Of a stretch of 14,724 nt of DNA, positions 1 through 8,246 are shown piece by piece. Location of the stretch: the NCBI GenBank assembly GCA_003484585.1, contig DNBZ01000230.1, positions 1 to 14,724 on the forward strand, in the 5' to 3' direction. The position numbers were made by a program, and so were the translations under genes. Source of the stretch: Bacteroidota bacterium. Its GTDB lineage: Bacteria > Bacteroidota > Bacteroidia > NS11-12g > UBA9320. Each line of letters begins with the position of its first letter. Position 1 is the stretch's first letter. The notes below the pieces were generated by a model. It worked only from the letters and a program-made list of their open reading frames with translations. It ran no database searches and was not told the DNA's origin.

Positions 1-2155
1 CACTACTATAAAAGAAGGGTCAGATCAATTTGAAATAGCAGGAAGTTGGCAAAGAGATAATTTTGGTGGCAATCCTAGTTTCGGTTGGAAAACGGATATA
101 GGCGAGCTCTCGTTTGGAGGTAAAATCAAGATTAAAAAGAGAAAATTTTATTACTTCAATAACGTAACTCTAAATATTACAGATGACTATTTTGGAGCTA
201 CTGCTAAGCAGCTTCACAGTTCTCTGCTTTCTAATGATGATAGCATGTGGGCACCTCGTCAGACTAATCAGTTTACACATACATTTAAGCTATCTCACGA
301 GCTCAACCAAAAGACAAAAATTACCGTAACCAATCAGCATAGTTTAAGTATTAATCAAAATACAAGAACATTACAGATTGTTGGTTTTGATGCCATATTA
401 GCTCCTGGTTTTCAGTTTGATAGAAGCTTGAATCTAGATAATGCTACTACCTACACACATCACTCTAACCTTACGGCTATCAACGTAAAAAGAACGATCA
501 ATGATAAGCTAATAGGGAATCTATCCTTGGGTAGATTATTTACTAATCTAAGAGCAGATGCGAATGGAAGGCCATTTCGATCTGGGACCGTAGATCAAGT
601 ATATGATGAAGAGAGTATAGTAACAGATCCGGTACAGATTTTCAATCCAAATGGTTTTGTACAGTTTGTACTACCTGGTCCAGGTCTTATAAATAATGGT
701 GGAATTAGCTCTACGTGGCACGATCACTATGCTCGTGAGTTTACTATCAAAACGAGTTTCAAATATTATCCAAATGATAAAACGCATCAGATGAATTTTG
801 GGTGGGAACAGAAGTTAAATAGATACCAATGGATAGACGTTACTCGCCCGTGGGTAGGGGCCCCTATTCAGATAAATGACAGTGTATCTACACCTAGTAT
901 AAGTATAGGATCTAGTAATGATATATGGAGTGTAAAACCAAATAATGGAGGAATCTTCTTTAGCGATAAGATTAATTACAAAGGCATCATAGCAAATCTT
1001 GGATTACGATTTAACTATTGGGCTCCAGGTAAATTTGCAGATGACGCGGTTAACAATCCAAATGCACCAGTTATTGACCAAATACGAGAAGACTATATAG
1101 ACAATACCGTAAAATTCCTAGGGATGAGATATAAGGCCAGATTATTGCCAAAGATCAATGTTTCGTTTCCCGTAACTAGTAATAATGTATTATACTTTAA
1201 CTACAGTCACAGTATGCGTCTGCCGCATCCACGTTTTGTATACGCAGGTTTAGACCCTGAGTTTCAAGATAGAAGTTTCCTGTCTTTCTTAGGAAATCCG
1301 GATCTGAATCCTGAGGTGAATGTAAGTTATGAGGTAGGTTACAAGTCTCAAATAGGTAAGAACCTAGGCTTGACACTGGCTGTGTATAATAACAATAGGT
1401 TTGATTATATAGTAAGCCGAAGGGTGATAGTACAAGATCAAACGGGGAGACCTGTGAGTAAGACGATGTACATTAACCAAGATTATGCAAAGGTGCAAGG
1501 AGCAGAGGTAAACGTGATATGGCGTGCGACCAGCTACCTACGTACATTTAGTAATGTAGCATATCAACTAGCAAAAGGAAAAAGTAATAGTGCCAGAGAA
1601 AGTAGTTTGCAGATAGAGCAAAATGGTGAAGTGCCACTAAGTACGGAGCAGTATCTTGCTTGGGACAGACCTTGGAATATCAATCTAGGTATAGTTTTGG
1701 CTCCTGATACGACTTTGAGATTTTATAAAAATTGGATGAAGGGAATGCAAGTTTACTTTAGCTCTTCGTTTCAAAGTGGTTTTAGATACACTCCGCAGGT
1801 ACTAGAAGGAGAGAATGATCTCGGTAGACCACAGTATCGTTCTGATCTTACTCAGTACTTAGAAGAGAGAGCAACACCTTGGATTAATTCTGATATAAAA
1901 CTTACTAAAACCTTCGCGTCTAATAAAGGAAAAGGAATAACGCTAAGTGTAGAGGCTAGAAACTTATTTAACAATAAGAATGCTCAGATTATAAACTCTG
2001 TAACAGGGAGAGCTTGGGAGCCTGGGGATGATTTACCCAATGACCAAAGAGATGATAGATACTTAGGCCCGGAGGAAAATGGAACTCCACCTAATAATCC
2101 AGCTCGTTATCAAGCTCCTAGGCAATTACTATTCGGTTTAAGCTTTAGATTATAA
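1..2155 (+). CDS. TonB-dependent outer-membrane receptor, 3' part (N-terminus outside window)
   Basis: The reading frame is open from base 2 to the TAA at 2153-2155, giving 717 visible residues; the ATG at 245 is internal, because the frame continues upstream of it without a stop. The protein is rich in alternating aromatic/polar beta strands. Near its middle it has the block typical of the barrel of Bacteroidota receptors: YSHSMRLPHPRFVYAGLDP, then GNPDLNPE at about 1292-1315, then a strand of the form YEVGYKSQIG. The C-terminal part has the usual DIKLTK, LSVEARNLFNNKNAQ and NPARYQAPRQ strands and ends in FGLSFRL. Such receptors import large substrates across the outer membrane using TonB/ExbBD energy. 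The signal peptide, any carboxypeptidase-regulatory-like domain, the TonB box and the plug would lie upstream and are not visible. No SusD-like partner follows, so the substrate cannot be inferred. Family call is firm. Confidence 0.93.
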   Translation, partial: TTIKEGSDQFEIAGSWQRDNFGGNPSFGWKTDIGELSFGGKIKIKKRKFYYFNNVTLNITDDYFGATAKQLHSSLLSNDDSMWAPRQTNQFTHTFKLSHELNQKTKITVTNQHSLSINQNTRTLQIVGFDAILAPGFQFDRSLNLDNATTYTHHSNLTAINVKRTINDKLIGNLSLGRLFTNLRADANGRPFRSGTVDQVYDEESIVTDPVQIFNPNGFVQFVLPGPGLINNGGISSTWHDHYAREFTIKTSFKYYPNDKTHQMNFGWEQKLNRYQWIDVTRPWVGAPIQINDSVSTPSISIGSSNDIWSVKPNNGGIFFSDKINYKGIIANLGLRFNYWAPGKFADDAVNNPNAPVIDQIREDYIDNTVKFLGMRYKARLLPKINVSFPVTSNNVLYFNYSHSMRLPHPRFVYAGLDPEFQDRSFLSFLGNPDLNPEVNVSYEVGYKSQIGKNLGLTLAVYNNNRFDYIVSRRVIVQDQTGRPVSKTMYINQDYAKVQGAEVNVIWRATSYLRTFSNVAYQLAKGKSNSARESSLQIEQNGEVPLSTEQYLAWDRPWNINLGIVLAPDTTLRFYKNWMKGMQVYFSSSFQSGFRYTPQVLEGENDLGRPQYRSDLTQYLEERATPWINSDIKLTKTFASNKGKGITLSVEARNLFNNKNAQIINSVTGRAWEPGDDLPNDQRDDRYLGPEENGTPPNNPARYQAPRQLLFGLSFRL

Positions 2156-2304
2156 TGCCGATACCAATTCTAGTCCTGCTCGTTATGAGGTACATTAGAA
2201 AGAGAAGGAAACGTAGGGCTGATTAGGGTTTTGGTTTCTTCATGCTAAACTCAGAAACTCTTTGGAGTACTTTTATAAAACGTTCGCTAGCTTGAACTAC
2301 GACG
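2156..2304. other. Intergenic stretch with apparent gene-tail fossils
   Basis: This lies between the receptor stop and the stop of the opposing DUF2007 gene. No intact gene or convincing terminator is visible. On the + strand, 2175-2186 matches 2099-2110 (the PARY codons near the receptor's end) at 11 of 12 bases. On the minus strand, 2264-2306 matches 2970-3012 (the end of the ABC-F gene) at 35 of 43 bases. Both are listed separately. Confidence 0.5.
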
Positions 2305-2309
2305 TCAGA
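2228..2309 (-). pseudogene. Decayed copy of the ABC-F (uup) C-terminal coding end
   Basis: Read on the minus strand from about 2309, the sequence encodes KSDVVVQASERFIKVLQ and then diverges before a TAA near 2220. The intact ABC-F gene 0.7 kb away encodes TDFDVVAKASERLGKVLQ at residues 595-612. At the DNA level 2264-2306 and 2970-3012 agree at 35 of 43 positions without a gap. The frame is shifted relative to the adjoining DUF2007 gene, whose stop codon lies inside the similarity. Nothing suggests this fragment is expressed. It could be a remnant of a tandem duplication or of gene conversion; a coincidence over 43 bases is unlikely. Confidence 0.6.
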
Positions 2310-2769
2310 TTTTGTTTTCTACACTGTCTGCTTTCGACCATTTCCATTCTTCTCTACAGTCAAAACAGTGATAGGTAGTGCTGTATACAGGTAAGAAACT
2401 GCCTATAATAAAATAGCTCAAAACAGTGAGCCAATTTGCTTTCTTATTAATCGCAAAGTTTTTGGATTGACAGTGAGGACAAATATTTCTATGTTTCCTT
2501 TCCGTTTTGTAATGCTTCACTTTGCTGACCAAGTCTCCGCCGTTTTCGGCAAGGTATCCTCCTGCTTTTAAGAGATGAGTAGCTTCTTCAATCTGAGATT
2601 CGTGAACAAAAATTTTGACACCACCTATGGCATTAGAGTAAAAGTGGTTTTCTTGAATGGTCAAAACATCTTGTAGAAATACTATAATGTCGTTACTCTC
2701 TAGGTATCCCTGCACTATATGTGCTTCGTGTACATATTCAAAGGAAATAAGCAGCGTAAAATTATTCAT
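2305..2769 (-). CDS. DUF2007-domain protein with C-terminal zinc ribbon
   Basis: This 154-residue protein starts with a DUF2007-like fold (about residues 4-70): an N-terminal strand, a helix EAHIVQGYLESNDI, an acidic QDV segment, GGVKIFV, and a helix EEATHLLKAGGY. A linker follows, then two cysteine pairs, CPHC at 97-100 and CFDC at 135-138, which look like a zinc ribbon. The ribbon is interrupted by a hydrophobic stretch at about 113-129 that may associate with the membrane. DUF2007 proteins have been annotated as putative signal-transducing proteins, but their biochemical role is not established. A box TATCTTGC on the minus strand at 2788-2795 is a weak -7 candidate 18 bp upstream of the ATG. 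The last ten codons (SKADSVENKI) fall in the region that resembles the end of the ABC-F gene, so the natural C-terminus may have been altered by recombination. Confidence 0.8.
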   Translation of the reverse strand: MNNFTLLISFEYVHEAHIVQGYLESNDIIVFLQDVLTIQENHFYSNAIGGVKIFVHESQIEEATHLLKAGGYLAENGGDLVSKVKHYKTERKHRNICPHCQSKNFAINKKANWLTVLSYFIIGSFLPVYSTTYHCFDCREEWKWSKADSVENKI

Positions 2770-2822
2770 TCTTACTCATTAATAGACGCAAGATATACGC
2801 ATAAAAGAACTGACTGTGTCTA

Positions 2823-2873
2823 ACATTTCTTGCTTCTAGTATTTTGAGAATACACTAGAAGCAAGAAGAATGT
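2823..2873. terminator. Long perfect hairpin downstream of the ABC-F gene, no U-tract
   Basis: TTCTTGCTTCTAG (2827-2839) and CTAGAAGCAAGAA (2855-2867) form a perfect 13-bp stem. Inside it TATT/AATA can add four more pairs, and ACAT/ATGT outside adds four after a 2-nt bulge. It lies about 40 nt beyond the ABC-F stop and upstream of the DUF2007 start, both on the minus strand. Neither strand has a T-run after the stem, so it is not a textbook intrinsic terminator. It may act as a 3'-end stabiliser, a processing site or a weak terminator. Confidence 0.5.
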
Positions 2874-2913
2874 ATAAAGTTGTATAATTTGACATTTTTT
2901 TGGTAGTAAGTAT

Positions 2914-4803
2914 TTATCCCTCGTACTCACTCAGCACTAGCCAGCGGTCACTCTTTGTTGTGATTTCTTGGAGTACTTTCCCAAGGCGTTCGCTAGCTTT
3001 GGCTACGACGTCAAAGTCGGTCGCATTGGCTACTAACTCTGCTTCTAATGTGCCTTTTTCTATTTCCAAGTCTTCTAGTTCCTTTTCTAAAGTATCAAAC
3101 TCGTACTTCTCTTTAAAACTCAATTTGTTTTTAGGAGCTTCTGATTTAGGTTTTTCTGCTAGAGCTAGGGCTTCTTGTTTGGCTGCTTTTTTCTGTTTTT
3201 TAGCAAAGTTTTCTTGATCTACTCTATATTCGGTATAGCTGCCGTTGAAGTCCCTAATCTTGCCTTGTCCTTCGAATACAAATATGTGCTCTACTATACG
3301 GTCTAGGAAATATCTATCGTGACTCACTAGTAGTATACATCCGCCAAAATCTGCTAAAAATGATTCTAACTTATTGAGCGTGAGAATATCCAAATCGTTG
3401 GTAGGCTCATCTAGTATCAGAAAGTTGGGATTCTGCATTAGAACCGTAAGTAGGTATAGTCTTCTTTTTTCTCCACCACTTAGCTTATCTACGAGCTGGT
3501 TTTGCATTTTAGGTGGAAAGAGAAAGAGGTTGAGCATCTGACTCGCTGTTACCTTAGCTCCGTCTGCTAGAGTTATCACTTCTGCCACATCTTTTAGCAC
3601 GTCGATTACACGCTTTTGTGGTTTCAGATTTTTCATCCCTTCTTGGCTATAGTAGCCAAAAACAATAGTTTCTCCACGATTAATTTTGCCACTGTCTGGT
3701 TGCTCCAGATCCATAATCATATTCAGAAATGTAGACTTGCCACATCCATTTTTGCCGACTATTCCTATGCGTTCTCCTTTTTTAAATGTGTAGTCAAATC
3801 CTTTTAGAATTACGGTGTCATCATATGCTTTGTAGAGCTTTTTAAGCTCCAGTATCTTACTGCCTATACGAGACATTTTTACAGATAACTCTAAGTCTTG
3901 TGTTTTCTTGCCACTTTTAGCCTTAGCTTCTATGTCATAGAAAGAGGATATACGCGACTTGCTTTTAGTAGTACGAGCTTTTGGGCTTCGTCTCATCCAA
4001 TCTAGCTCTGTTTTCATAAGCTGTTGGGCTTTGCCTATCTCAGCTGTTTGTGCAGCTTCCATCTCGGCTTTCTTTTCTAAGAAATAGGCGTAGTTGCCAC
4101 TGTAATTTTGCAATCTACCATCTGTCATTTCTATTATTTGGTTGCAAACGGAGTCTAGAAAATATCTATCGTGACTTACCATCAGTATGCTCATGTTAGA
4201 GTTGCTCAGGTAGTTCTCTAGCCACTCTATCATGTCTAGGTCTAGGTGATTGGTAGGCTCATCGAGCATGAGCAAATCTGGATTTTGAAGAATGGCCAAA
4301 CTGATAGCTAGACGTTTCTTTTGTCCACCGCTTAGTAAGCTAATCTGCTGATCGTAATCGGTAATCGTGAAACGGGTAAGCAGTTCCTTCAGCTTTCGCT
4401 CAAAATCCCACGCATCAGCTTCGTCCATAGCCGCAGACGCATTTTCAAAGGCTCGCTGGGTGTCTGTGTTGTAATCGGCAGTTTGTGCTTCTAGAGATGC
4501 CTCATATGCACGTATGGTCGCCATTATATGTGTGCTGCTATTGTCTATTAACTCTTGTATCGTCCCTTCGTCAAATACGGGTTCCTGGGGTAGATAGGCA
4601 GATCGTATCCCTTTACGTAAGCGTACTATACCGTTATCTGGCTCGTCTACTTGTGCTAGTATTTTGAGAAGAGAACTTTTGCCAGTTCCATTATTAGCGA
4701 CTAGTGCTATTTTATCTCCTTTGTTTATGCTGAGGTCTAAGTTTTGAAAGAGTATTCTCTCGCCTAGATCTTTGCTCAGATTTTCGCCGTTTAGGTAGTT
4801 CAT
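2914..4803 (-). CDS. uup: ABC-F family ATPase, Uup type
   Basis: A 629-residue soluble protein with two ABC ATPase domains and no membrane segments. Domain 1 has Walker A ANNGTGKSS (36-44), signature LSGGQ (157-161), Walker B with DEPTNHLD (181-188) and H-loop VSHDR (209-213). The inter-domain linker holds ELDWMRRSPKARTTKSKSR (266-284), a hallmark of Uup. Domain 2 has GKNGCGKST (350-358), LSGGEKRR (441-448), DEPTNDLD (465-472) and VSHDR (493-497). A charged coiled-coil tail follows from about 560. Uup proteins bind ribosomes or branched DNA intermediates and resolve stalled translation or replication. I chose the ATG at 4801-4803 (MNYLNGENLSK). The frame extends upstream to 4860, but that extension would translate through the terminator of the preceding gene and has no family resemblance. 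Antisense open frames inside it are shadows. Confidence 0.95.
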   Translation of the reverse strand: MNYLNGENLSKDLGERILFQNLDLSINKGDKIALVANNGTGKSSLLKILAQVDEPDNGIVRLRKGIRSAYLPQEPVFDEGTIQELIDNSSTHIMATIRAYEASLEAQTADYNTDTQRAFENASAAMDEADAWDFERKLKELLTRFTITDYDQQISLLSGGQKKRLAISLAILQNPDLLMLDEPTNHLDLDMIEWLENYLSNSNMSILMVSHDRYFLDSVCNQIIEMTDGRLQNYSGNYAYFLEKKAEMEAAQTAEIGKAQQLMKTELDWMRRSPKARTTKSKSRISSFYDIEAKAKSGKKTQDLELSVKMSRIGSKILELKKLYKAYDDTVILKGFDYTFKKGERIGIVGKNGCGKSTFLNMIMDLEQPDSGKINRGETIVFGYYSQEGMKNLKPQKRVIDVLKDVAEVITLADGAKVTASQMLNLFLFPPKMQNQLVDKLSGGEKRRLYLLTVLMQNPNFLILDEPTNDLDILTLNKLESFLADFGGCILLVSHDRYFLDRIVEHIFVFEGQGKIRDFNGSYTEYRVDQENFAKKQKKAAKQEALALAEKPKSEAPKNKLSFKEKYEFDTLEKELEDLEIEKGTLEAELVANATDFDVVAKASERLGKVLQEITTKSDRWLVLSEYEG

Positions 4804-4829
4804 TAAAGGCGGTAAAGGTAGCTGAATAA

Positions 4830-4864
4830 AAAAATGCTCACAACTTAAGGTTGAGAGCATTTTT
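4830..4864 (-). terminator. Intrinsic terminator of the DUF3108 gene
   Basis: On the minus strand the order is AAAAATGCTC, a small internal mismatch, CAAC paired with GTTG around a 5-nt loop, then GAGCATTTTT followed by further T. The arms are 4830-4839 and 4855-4864, with inner arms 4841-4844 and 4850-4853. It starts 22 nt after the DUF3108 stop at 4887 and ends upstream of the uup start at 4803, so uup should have its own promoter. The stem is symmetrical enough in A/T flanks to work in both directions. Confidence 0.85.
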
Positions 4865-4886
4865 CGAATGTTCTTAGGCGTTATTT

Positions 4887-5681
4887 TTATCGCTTACTAC
4901 TAAAGGCATTTTTAAGACCTTTGGTACTGGTGATATCTACTTTTACAGAACCTACGTAGATGTTTGCTTGTATTCTTACAGGTATTTTGTTAGCATCTGC
5001 ACTTACCCATATAGTCATATCGTCTTCGTCCTTGAACACTCGGTCTACTACCAATTGTGGTCTTAGTTTATAGCATTCTATCTTACCTAGGTCAGTCTTT
5101 ATAGTTTCTTTTCCTATGTACTTAAACTTGAGGTCATAGATTTCTTGGTCTAGATAAATATTAATAGGGAAACTTTGTCCTGTGGCTGCATTTTGAAAAT
5201 CAATAGTACGTGCATAGAAGATAGAGCTAACAATATCTTGCAGGTACGCAGGCATATCCATATCCTTTTTCTTGCCTTTTAGCTTTTTCTTATCGTGGTC
5301 ATAGTATACCAAGTCTTCGTCTCTGTAGTTATCTTCCTCCACCTTTTTCCAATATTTTAATGGAGCAACACTCTGGCTGTCTATATAGCTTATAAAATGA
5401 TCTCGCACTCTAAATGCCCAGTCAAAAGAACGAAATGTTTTACCATATGCACTCACTTGGTAGGTAGATCTTCCATTCACTTTTACAGGCTTCTCTGCTA
5501 CGTTTACATCTACACTAGCAGCATTTATCCAGCCATAGTGCACTCTGTATTTTAGCTGCTCACCATATGTGAAAGCTTCATTACTCTGCTTACGCAAATC
5601 GTCGTACTGATCTGTTTCGTTAGTGTATGCACTTCCTACTAATAGAATAAATGCAAGTGTTGTCAATTTTATGGTATTCAT
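4887..5681 (-). CDS. Exported DUF3108 domain protein
   Basis: 264 residues starting with a signal peptide (MNTIKLTTLAFILLVGSAYTN). The mature part begins with a segment of the DUF3108 type, FTYGEQLKYRVHYGWINAASVDVNV (about residues 37-61), and continues as mostly beta strands to ITSTKGLKNAF near the end. DUF3108 proteins are periplasmic or surface beta-rich proteins common in Bacteroidota, with no established reaction. A lysine-rich patch (DHDKKKLKGKKKDMD, about 128-142) sits in an exposed loop. It is transcribed alone: divergent from the gene at 5789, and closed by a strong terminator 22 nt downstream. No consensus -7 box is obvious in the 107-bp divergent gap. Confidence 0.85.
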   Translation of the reverse strand: MNTIKLTTLAFILLVGSAYTNETDQYDDLRKQSNEAFTYGEQLKYRVHYGWINAASVDVNVAEKPVKVNGRSTYQVSAYGKTFRSFDWAFRVRDHFISYIDSQSVAPLKYWKKVEEDNYRDEDLVYYDHDKKKLKGKKKDMDMPAYLQDIVSSIFYARTIDFQNAATGQSFPINIYLDQEIYDLKFKYIGKETIKTDLGKIECYKLRPQLVVDRVFKDEDDMTIWVSADANKIPVRIQANIYVGSVKVDITSTKGLKNAFSSKR

Positions 5682-5788
5682 ATCTCTTCGCTTTGTCTAT
5701 ACTAGTCCCATTTTTGTGCCAAATGGTATTCTGCTATGATAAACCATTACAAAGTTGCTTATTTGCAGCTAATTGCAATGATTAATTA

Positions 5789-6913
5789 ATGTTTTTAAGA
5801 CAAATATTCCTGTTATGTTGCTTTACTTTTCTGTTTAATATTGTATACAGTCAGTATGAGAATTCATTCTTCGACCACGATAAATACGAGAAAACTCTAG
5901 ACTCTAGTCACCTAAAATTTCATTTTGATAATCTCAGTTATTTCAGAAATGCAGAATATCTCTCTAGAGTAGACAAAGGGTCTACATACATCGGTTTTCA
6001 GGCTATGCCGTATGTTCAGTATTCTTTTAATGAGAAAGCTCAGATTTATGGAGGTTTTAATCTGAGGTACGATTTTGGTAATCCAGCCGTTCAAAGTATT
6101 GAGCCTTATTTTAAGTTTACGTATGATGATGTACTACACCATAATATTGTTTTTGGTAGCCTCAATGGCACACTACAACATAAAATGATAGAGCCTCTTT
6201 ATGATTATGAAAAAGCAATAACGGATAGATTTGAGCAAGGACTACAGATAAGTAAGCCAGGTAAATATCTTACTTATGATGCGTGGATAGATTGGCACGA
6301 TATGATCTACCACGACGATCCCAAGAATGAGCAATTTGTAGCAGGATACAATGTTTACCTTAATCCCATTAGCACAGAAAAGAATAAACTAAGCTTCAAT
6401 GCACAAGGAATCACCGTGCACAGTGCCGGCGAAATAGATATAAATAGCTCACCAAATTCGGTAGAGTATAATTTTGCTTACGGAATAGAATATACTCACT
6501 TCTTCAATGAGCATACTAATCTATTTATGAGTGGACACGCCGCTTTCTATGAAGATAGAAGCGATAACAAAGTTCATGGTATCATAGATGGGGTAGGGCA
6601 GCTTGGAGTGCTAAGGCTGACACATAAAGACTATCAGTTCGTGCTCAACTATTGGGACAGTCACCAGTTCCAAGGTCCGTGGGGCGAGCAGCTGTATCAC
6701 TCTACTGGCAATAAGAGTTTGCCTATAATGTATGACTATCGAAAAATGGTAGGAGCACGAGTGGGCTATGAAGTTACTATTGGCAAAAATCTTGTGTTTT
6801 TGAACAGGCTAGGATTGAACTATAATGTACATCCCAATAAGCTAGATGTGACCATGGAGAACTACCTGCGTTGGCATTTCTCAACCAAGAAAAGAAAAGT
6901 GAATTTGGACTAA
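5789..6913 (+). CDS. Exported beta-rich protein, probable outer-membrane barrel, unknown function
   Basis: 374 residues. MFLRQIFLLCCFTFLFNIVYSQ is a good signal peptide with likely cleavage after YSQ. The rest alternates short amphipathic strands rich in Tyr, Phe and Asn with polar turns, e.g. VQYSFNEKAQIYGGFNLRYDF and ENYLRWHF near the end. This is the look of an outer-membrane barrel or porin-like protein of 12-16 strands. I recognise no named family and no catalytic motif. The upstream in-frame region is closed by a TAA (5783-5785), so the ATG at 5789 is the first usable start. The C-terminus has a basic tail STKKRKVNLD rather than a terminal aromatic residue, which is unusual for a BAM-inserted barrel. 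The TAA at 6911-6913 interlocks with the TAG of the opposing gene. Confidence 0.75.
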   Translation: MFLRQIFLLCCFTFLFNIVYSQYENSFFDHDKYEKTLDSSHLKFHFDNLSYFRNAEYLSRVDKGSTYIGFQAMPYVQYSFNEKAQIYGGFNLRYDFGNPAVQSIEPYFKFTYDDVLHHNIVFGSLNGTLQHKMIEPLYDYEKAITDRFEQGLQISKPGKYLTYDAWIDWHDMIYHDDPKNEQFVAGYNVYLNPISTEKNKLSFNAQGITVHSAGEIDINSSPNSVEYNFAYGIEYTHFFNEHTNLFMSGHAAFYEDRSDNKVHGIIDGVGQLGVLRLTHKDYQFVLNYWDSHQFQGPWGEQLYHSTGNKSLPIMYDYRKMVGARVGYEVTIGKNLVFLNRLGLNYNVHPNKLDVTMENYLRWHFSTKKRKVNLD

Positions 6914-7161
6914 CTCAGTATTTTTAAAGCCCATCCAATACAGAACATAACTACTGCGATAGTGGCAATCTGTTGACCATGCTTTCTGTCATTTTTGGAA
7001 TATTTATATGCTCTATTACCATCGGGTAATTCTGCTTGTTTAGATTTAAGAGTATAGCCAATTACTACGCCTATTATACTGCCGAAAATAGCAAGCACAT
7101 AACCAATAAAGATAAGGCCAGATTGATGTTTTTTTGGGAAAGTTTGATTGTTAGAAGTCAC
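6910..7161 (-). CDS. Small two-helix membrane protein, GTG start
   Basis: 83 residues with two predicted membrane helices, about 15-38 (GLIFIGYVLAIFGSIIGVVI) and 65-80 (IATIAVVMFCIGWAL). They are joined by a polar loop carrying LPDGNRAYKYSKNDRKHG. That loop pattern, a small membrane protein with a PDG...Y....DR.HG linker, recurs in Bacteroidota, but I know of no function. The start is GTG at 7159-7161: a TAA lies directly upstream in frame and there is no internal ATG before the second helix. It follows selD by 53 bp on the same strand but has its own -7 candidate (7170-7177), so it may be transcribed separately. Its stop overlaps the stop of the gene on the other strand. Confidence 0.78.
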   Translation of the reverse strand: MTSNNQTFPKKHQSGLIFIGYVLAIFGSIIGVVIGYTLKSKQAELPDGNRAYKYSKNDRKHGQQIATIAVVMFCIGWALKILS

Positions 7162-7169
7162 TTAATATC

Positions 7170-7177
7170 CAAAGATA
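7170..7177 (-). promoter_or_regulatory. Candidate Bacteroidota -7 box for the small membrane protein
   Basis: TATCTTTG on the minus strand matches the phylum consensus TAnnTTTG exactly and ends 8 nt before the GTG start. No clear TTG -33 element is seen at the usual distance. The resulting leader would be only a few nucleotides long. Confidence 0.45.
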
Positions 7178-7214
7178 CTATAAAGGCTAGAAATCTAAAG
7201 AGTTTACTTCCTTG

Positions 7215-8246
7215 CTACTTCACATATATCGAAAACTCATCTTGCTCCACCAATTCGCCGAAAGGTTGGGCATCGATTCCATTTGCTTTTAAAAGATTTT
7301 CTACCTCCGCGGTAGAGTCCGGTTCTACTGCTATAAGTAGACCTCCACTCGTTTGTGGGTCGCATAGGATGTCACGGTAAGATTCGTTCGCCAGTTTTAC
7401 TTTTTCACCATAACTGTCCCAGTTTCTTGTGGTTCCGCCTGGCACACATTTCTGCTCTAGATAGTATGCTACTTCATCAAAAATAGGTACTTTGCTATAG
7501 TTAAGTTTTGCAGATAATTGGCTGCCCTCGCAGATCTCTGTTAAGTGACCGAGTAGTCCAAATCCTGTAACATCGGTCATAGCAGTTATACCTTTTATGC
7601 TCGCTAGTTGTTGACCTATTTTGTTTAGCTTAGCCATAGAATCAGGAGCTATATGCTCATGCTCTGCTAGCAGCTTGCCTTGCTTTTGAGCAGTGGTGAA
7701 TATACCTACTCCTATCGGTTTGGTAAGATAGAGTATACACCCTTTGGTGGCGGTGTTGTTTTGTTTCAGTTTGGCTATGTCTACGCGGCCAGTTACTGCT
7801 AGGCCGAAGATAGGCTCAGGACTATCTATACTGTGTCCACCTGCTAGCGTAATGCCTGCTTCTGCACAAGACGCACGACCGCCTTCTAGCACTTGCTGTG
7901 CCACTTCTGGCGGCAGCTTATCTATAGGCCACCCTAATATGGCTATAGCTAGCAAAGGTGTCCCTCCCATTGCATATATGTCACTTATGGCATTGGTAGC
8001 AGCTATTTTTCCGAAGGTAAACGGATCATCTACTATCGGCATAAAGAAGTCGGTAGTACTAATCACTGCAGATCCGTCGCCCAGATCGTATACCGCTGCG
8101 TCATCTCTGCTATCATTGCCTACTAGTAGGTTTTTGTCCGTACTAGCTGGCATACTTGTTCTTAGCATCTTGCCTAGCACCTTTGGCGATATTTTGCATC
8201 CACATCCTGCACCGTGGCTATATTGTGTTAGTTTTATTTCCTTCAT
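7215..8246 (-). CDS. selD: Selenide, water dikinase (selenophosphate synthetase)
   Basis: 343 residues, matching the known E. coli enzyme almost end to end. It makes monoselenophosphate from selenide and ATP in the cytoplasm. The catalytic segment [18 protein letters not shown] is intact: Cys15 and Lys18 correspond to E. coli Cys17 and Lys20. The metal/ATP ligands Asp49 (RDDAAVY), Asp89 ([11 protein letters not shown]) and Asp225 (TDVTGFG) are also present, as are AGGHSID and the late [10 protein letters not shown] block. The catalytic residue is cysteine, not selenocysteine. Its ATG overlaps the selU stop (ATGA, 8243-8246), so the two are translationally coupled. With selU as partner, the selenophosphate is most likely used for tRNA 2-selenouridine; no selA, selB or selC is in the window. 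Confidence 0.98.
   Translation of the reverse strand: MKEIKLTQYSHGAGCGCKISPKVLGKMLRTSMPASTDKNLLVGNDSRDDAAVYDLGDGSAVISTTDFFMPIVDDPFTFGKIAATNAISDIYAMGGTPLLAIAILGWPIDKLPPEVAQQVLEGGRASCAEAGITLAGGHSIDSPEPIFGLAVTGRVDIAKLKQNNTATKGCILYLTKPIGVGIFTTAQKQGKLLAEHEHIAPDSMAKLNKIGQQLASIKGITAMTDVTGFGLLGHLTEICEGSQLSAKLNYSKVPIFDEVAYYLEQKCVPGGTTRNWDSYGEKVKLANESYRDILCDPQTSGGLLIAVEPDSTAEVENLLKANGIDAQPFGELVEQDEFSIYVK

Noticed and set aside
2836..2850. A 15-base exact match (CTAGTATTTTGAGAA) to 4656-4670 inside uup.
   Set aside because: No similarity beyond the 15 bases on either side; in an AT-rich window this can occur by chance.
2900..3217. 105-codon open frame on the + strand.
   Set aside because: Wholly antisense to the conserved uup tail; low-complexity Ser-rich translation with no family resemblance.
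4804..4860. N-terminal extension of the ABC-F reading frame by 19 codons.
   Set aside because: It reads through the terminator of the preceding gene and has no resemblance to Uup N-termini; MNYLNGENLSK fits the family start.
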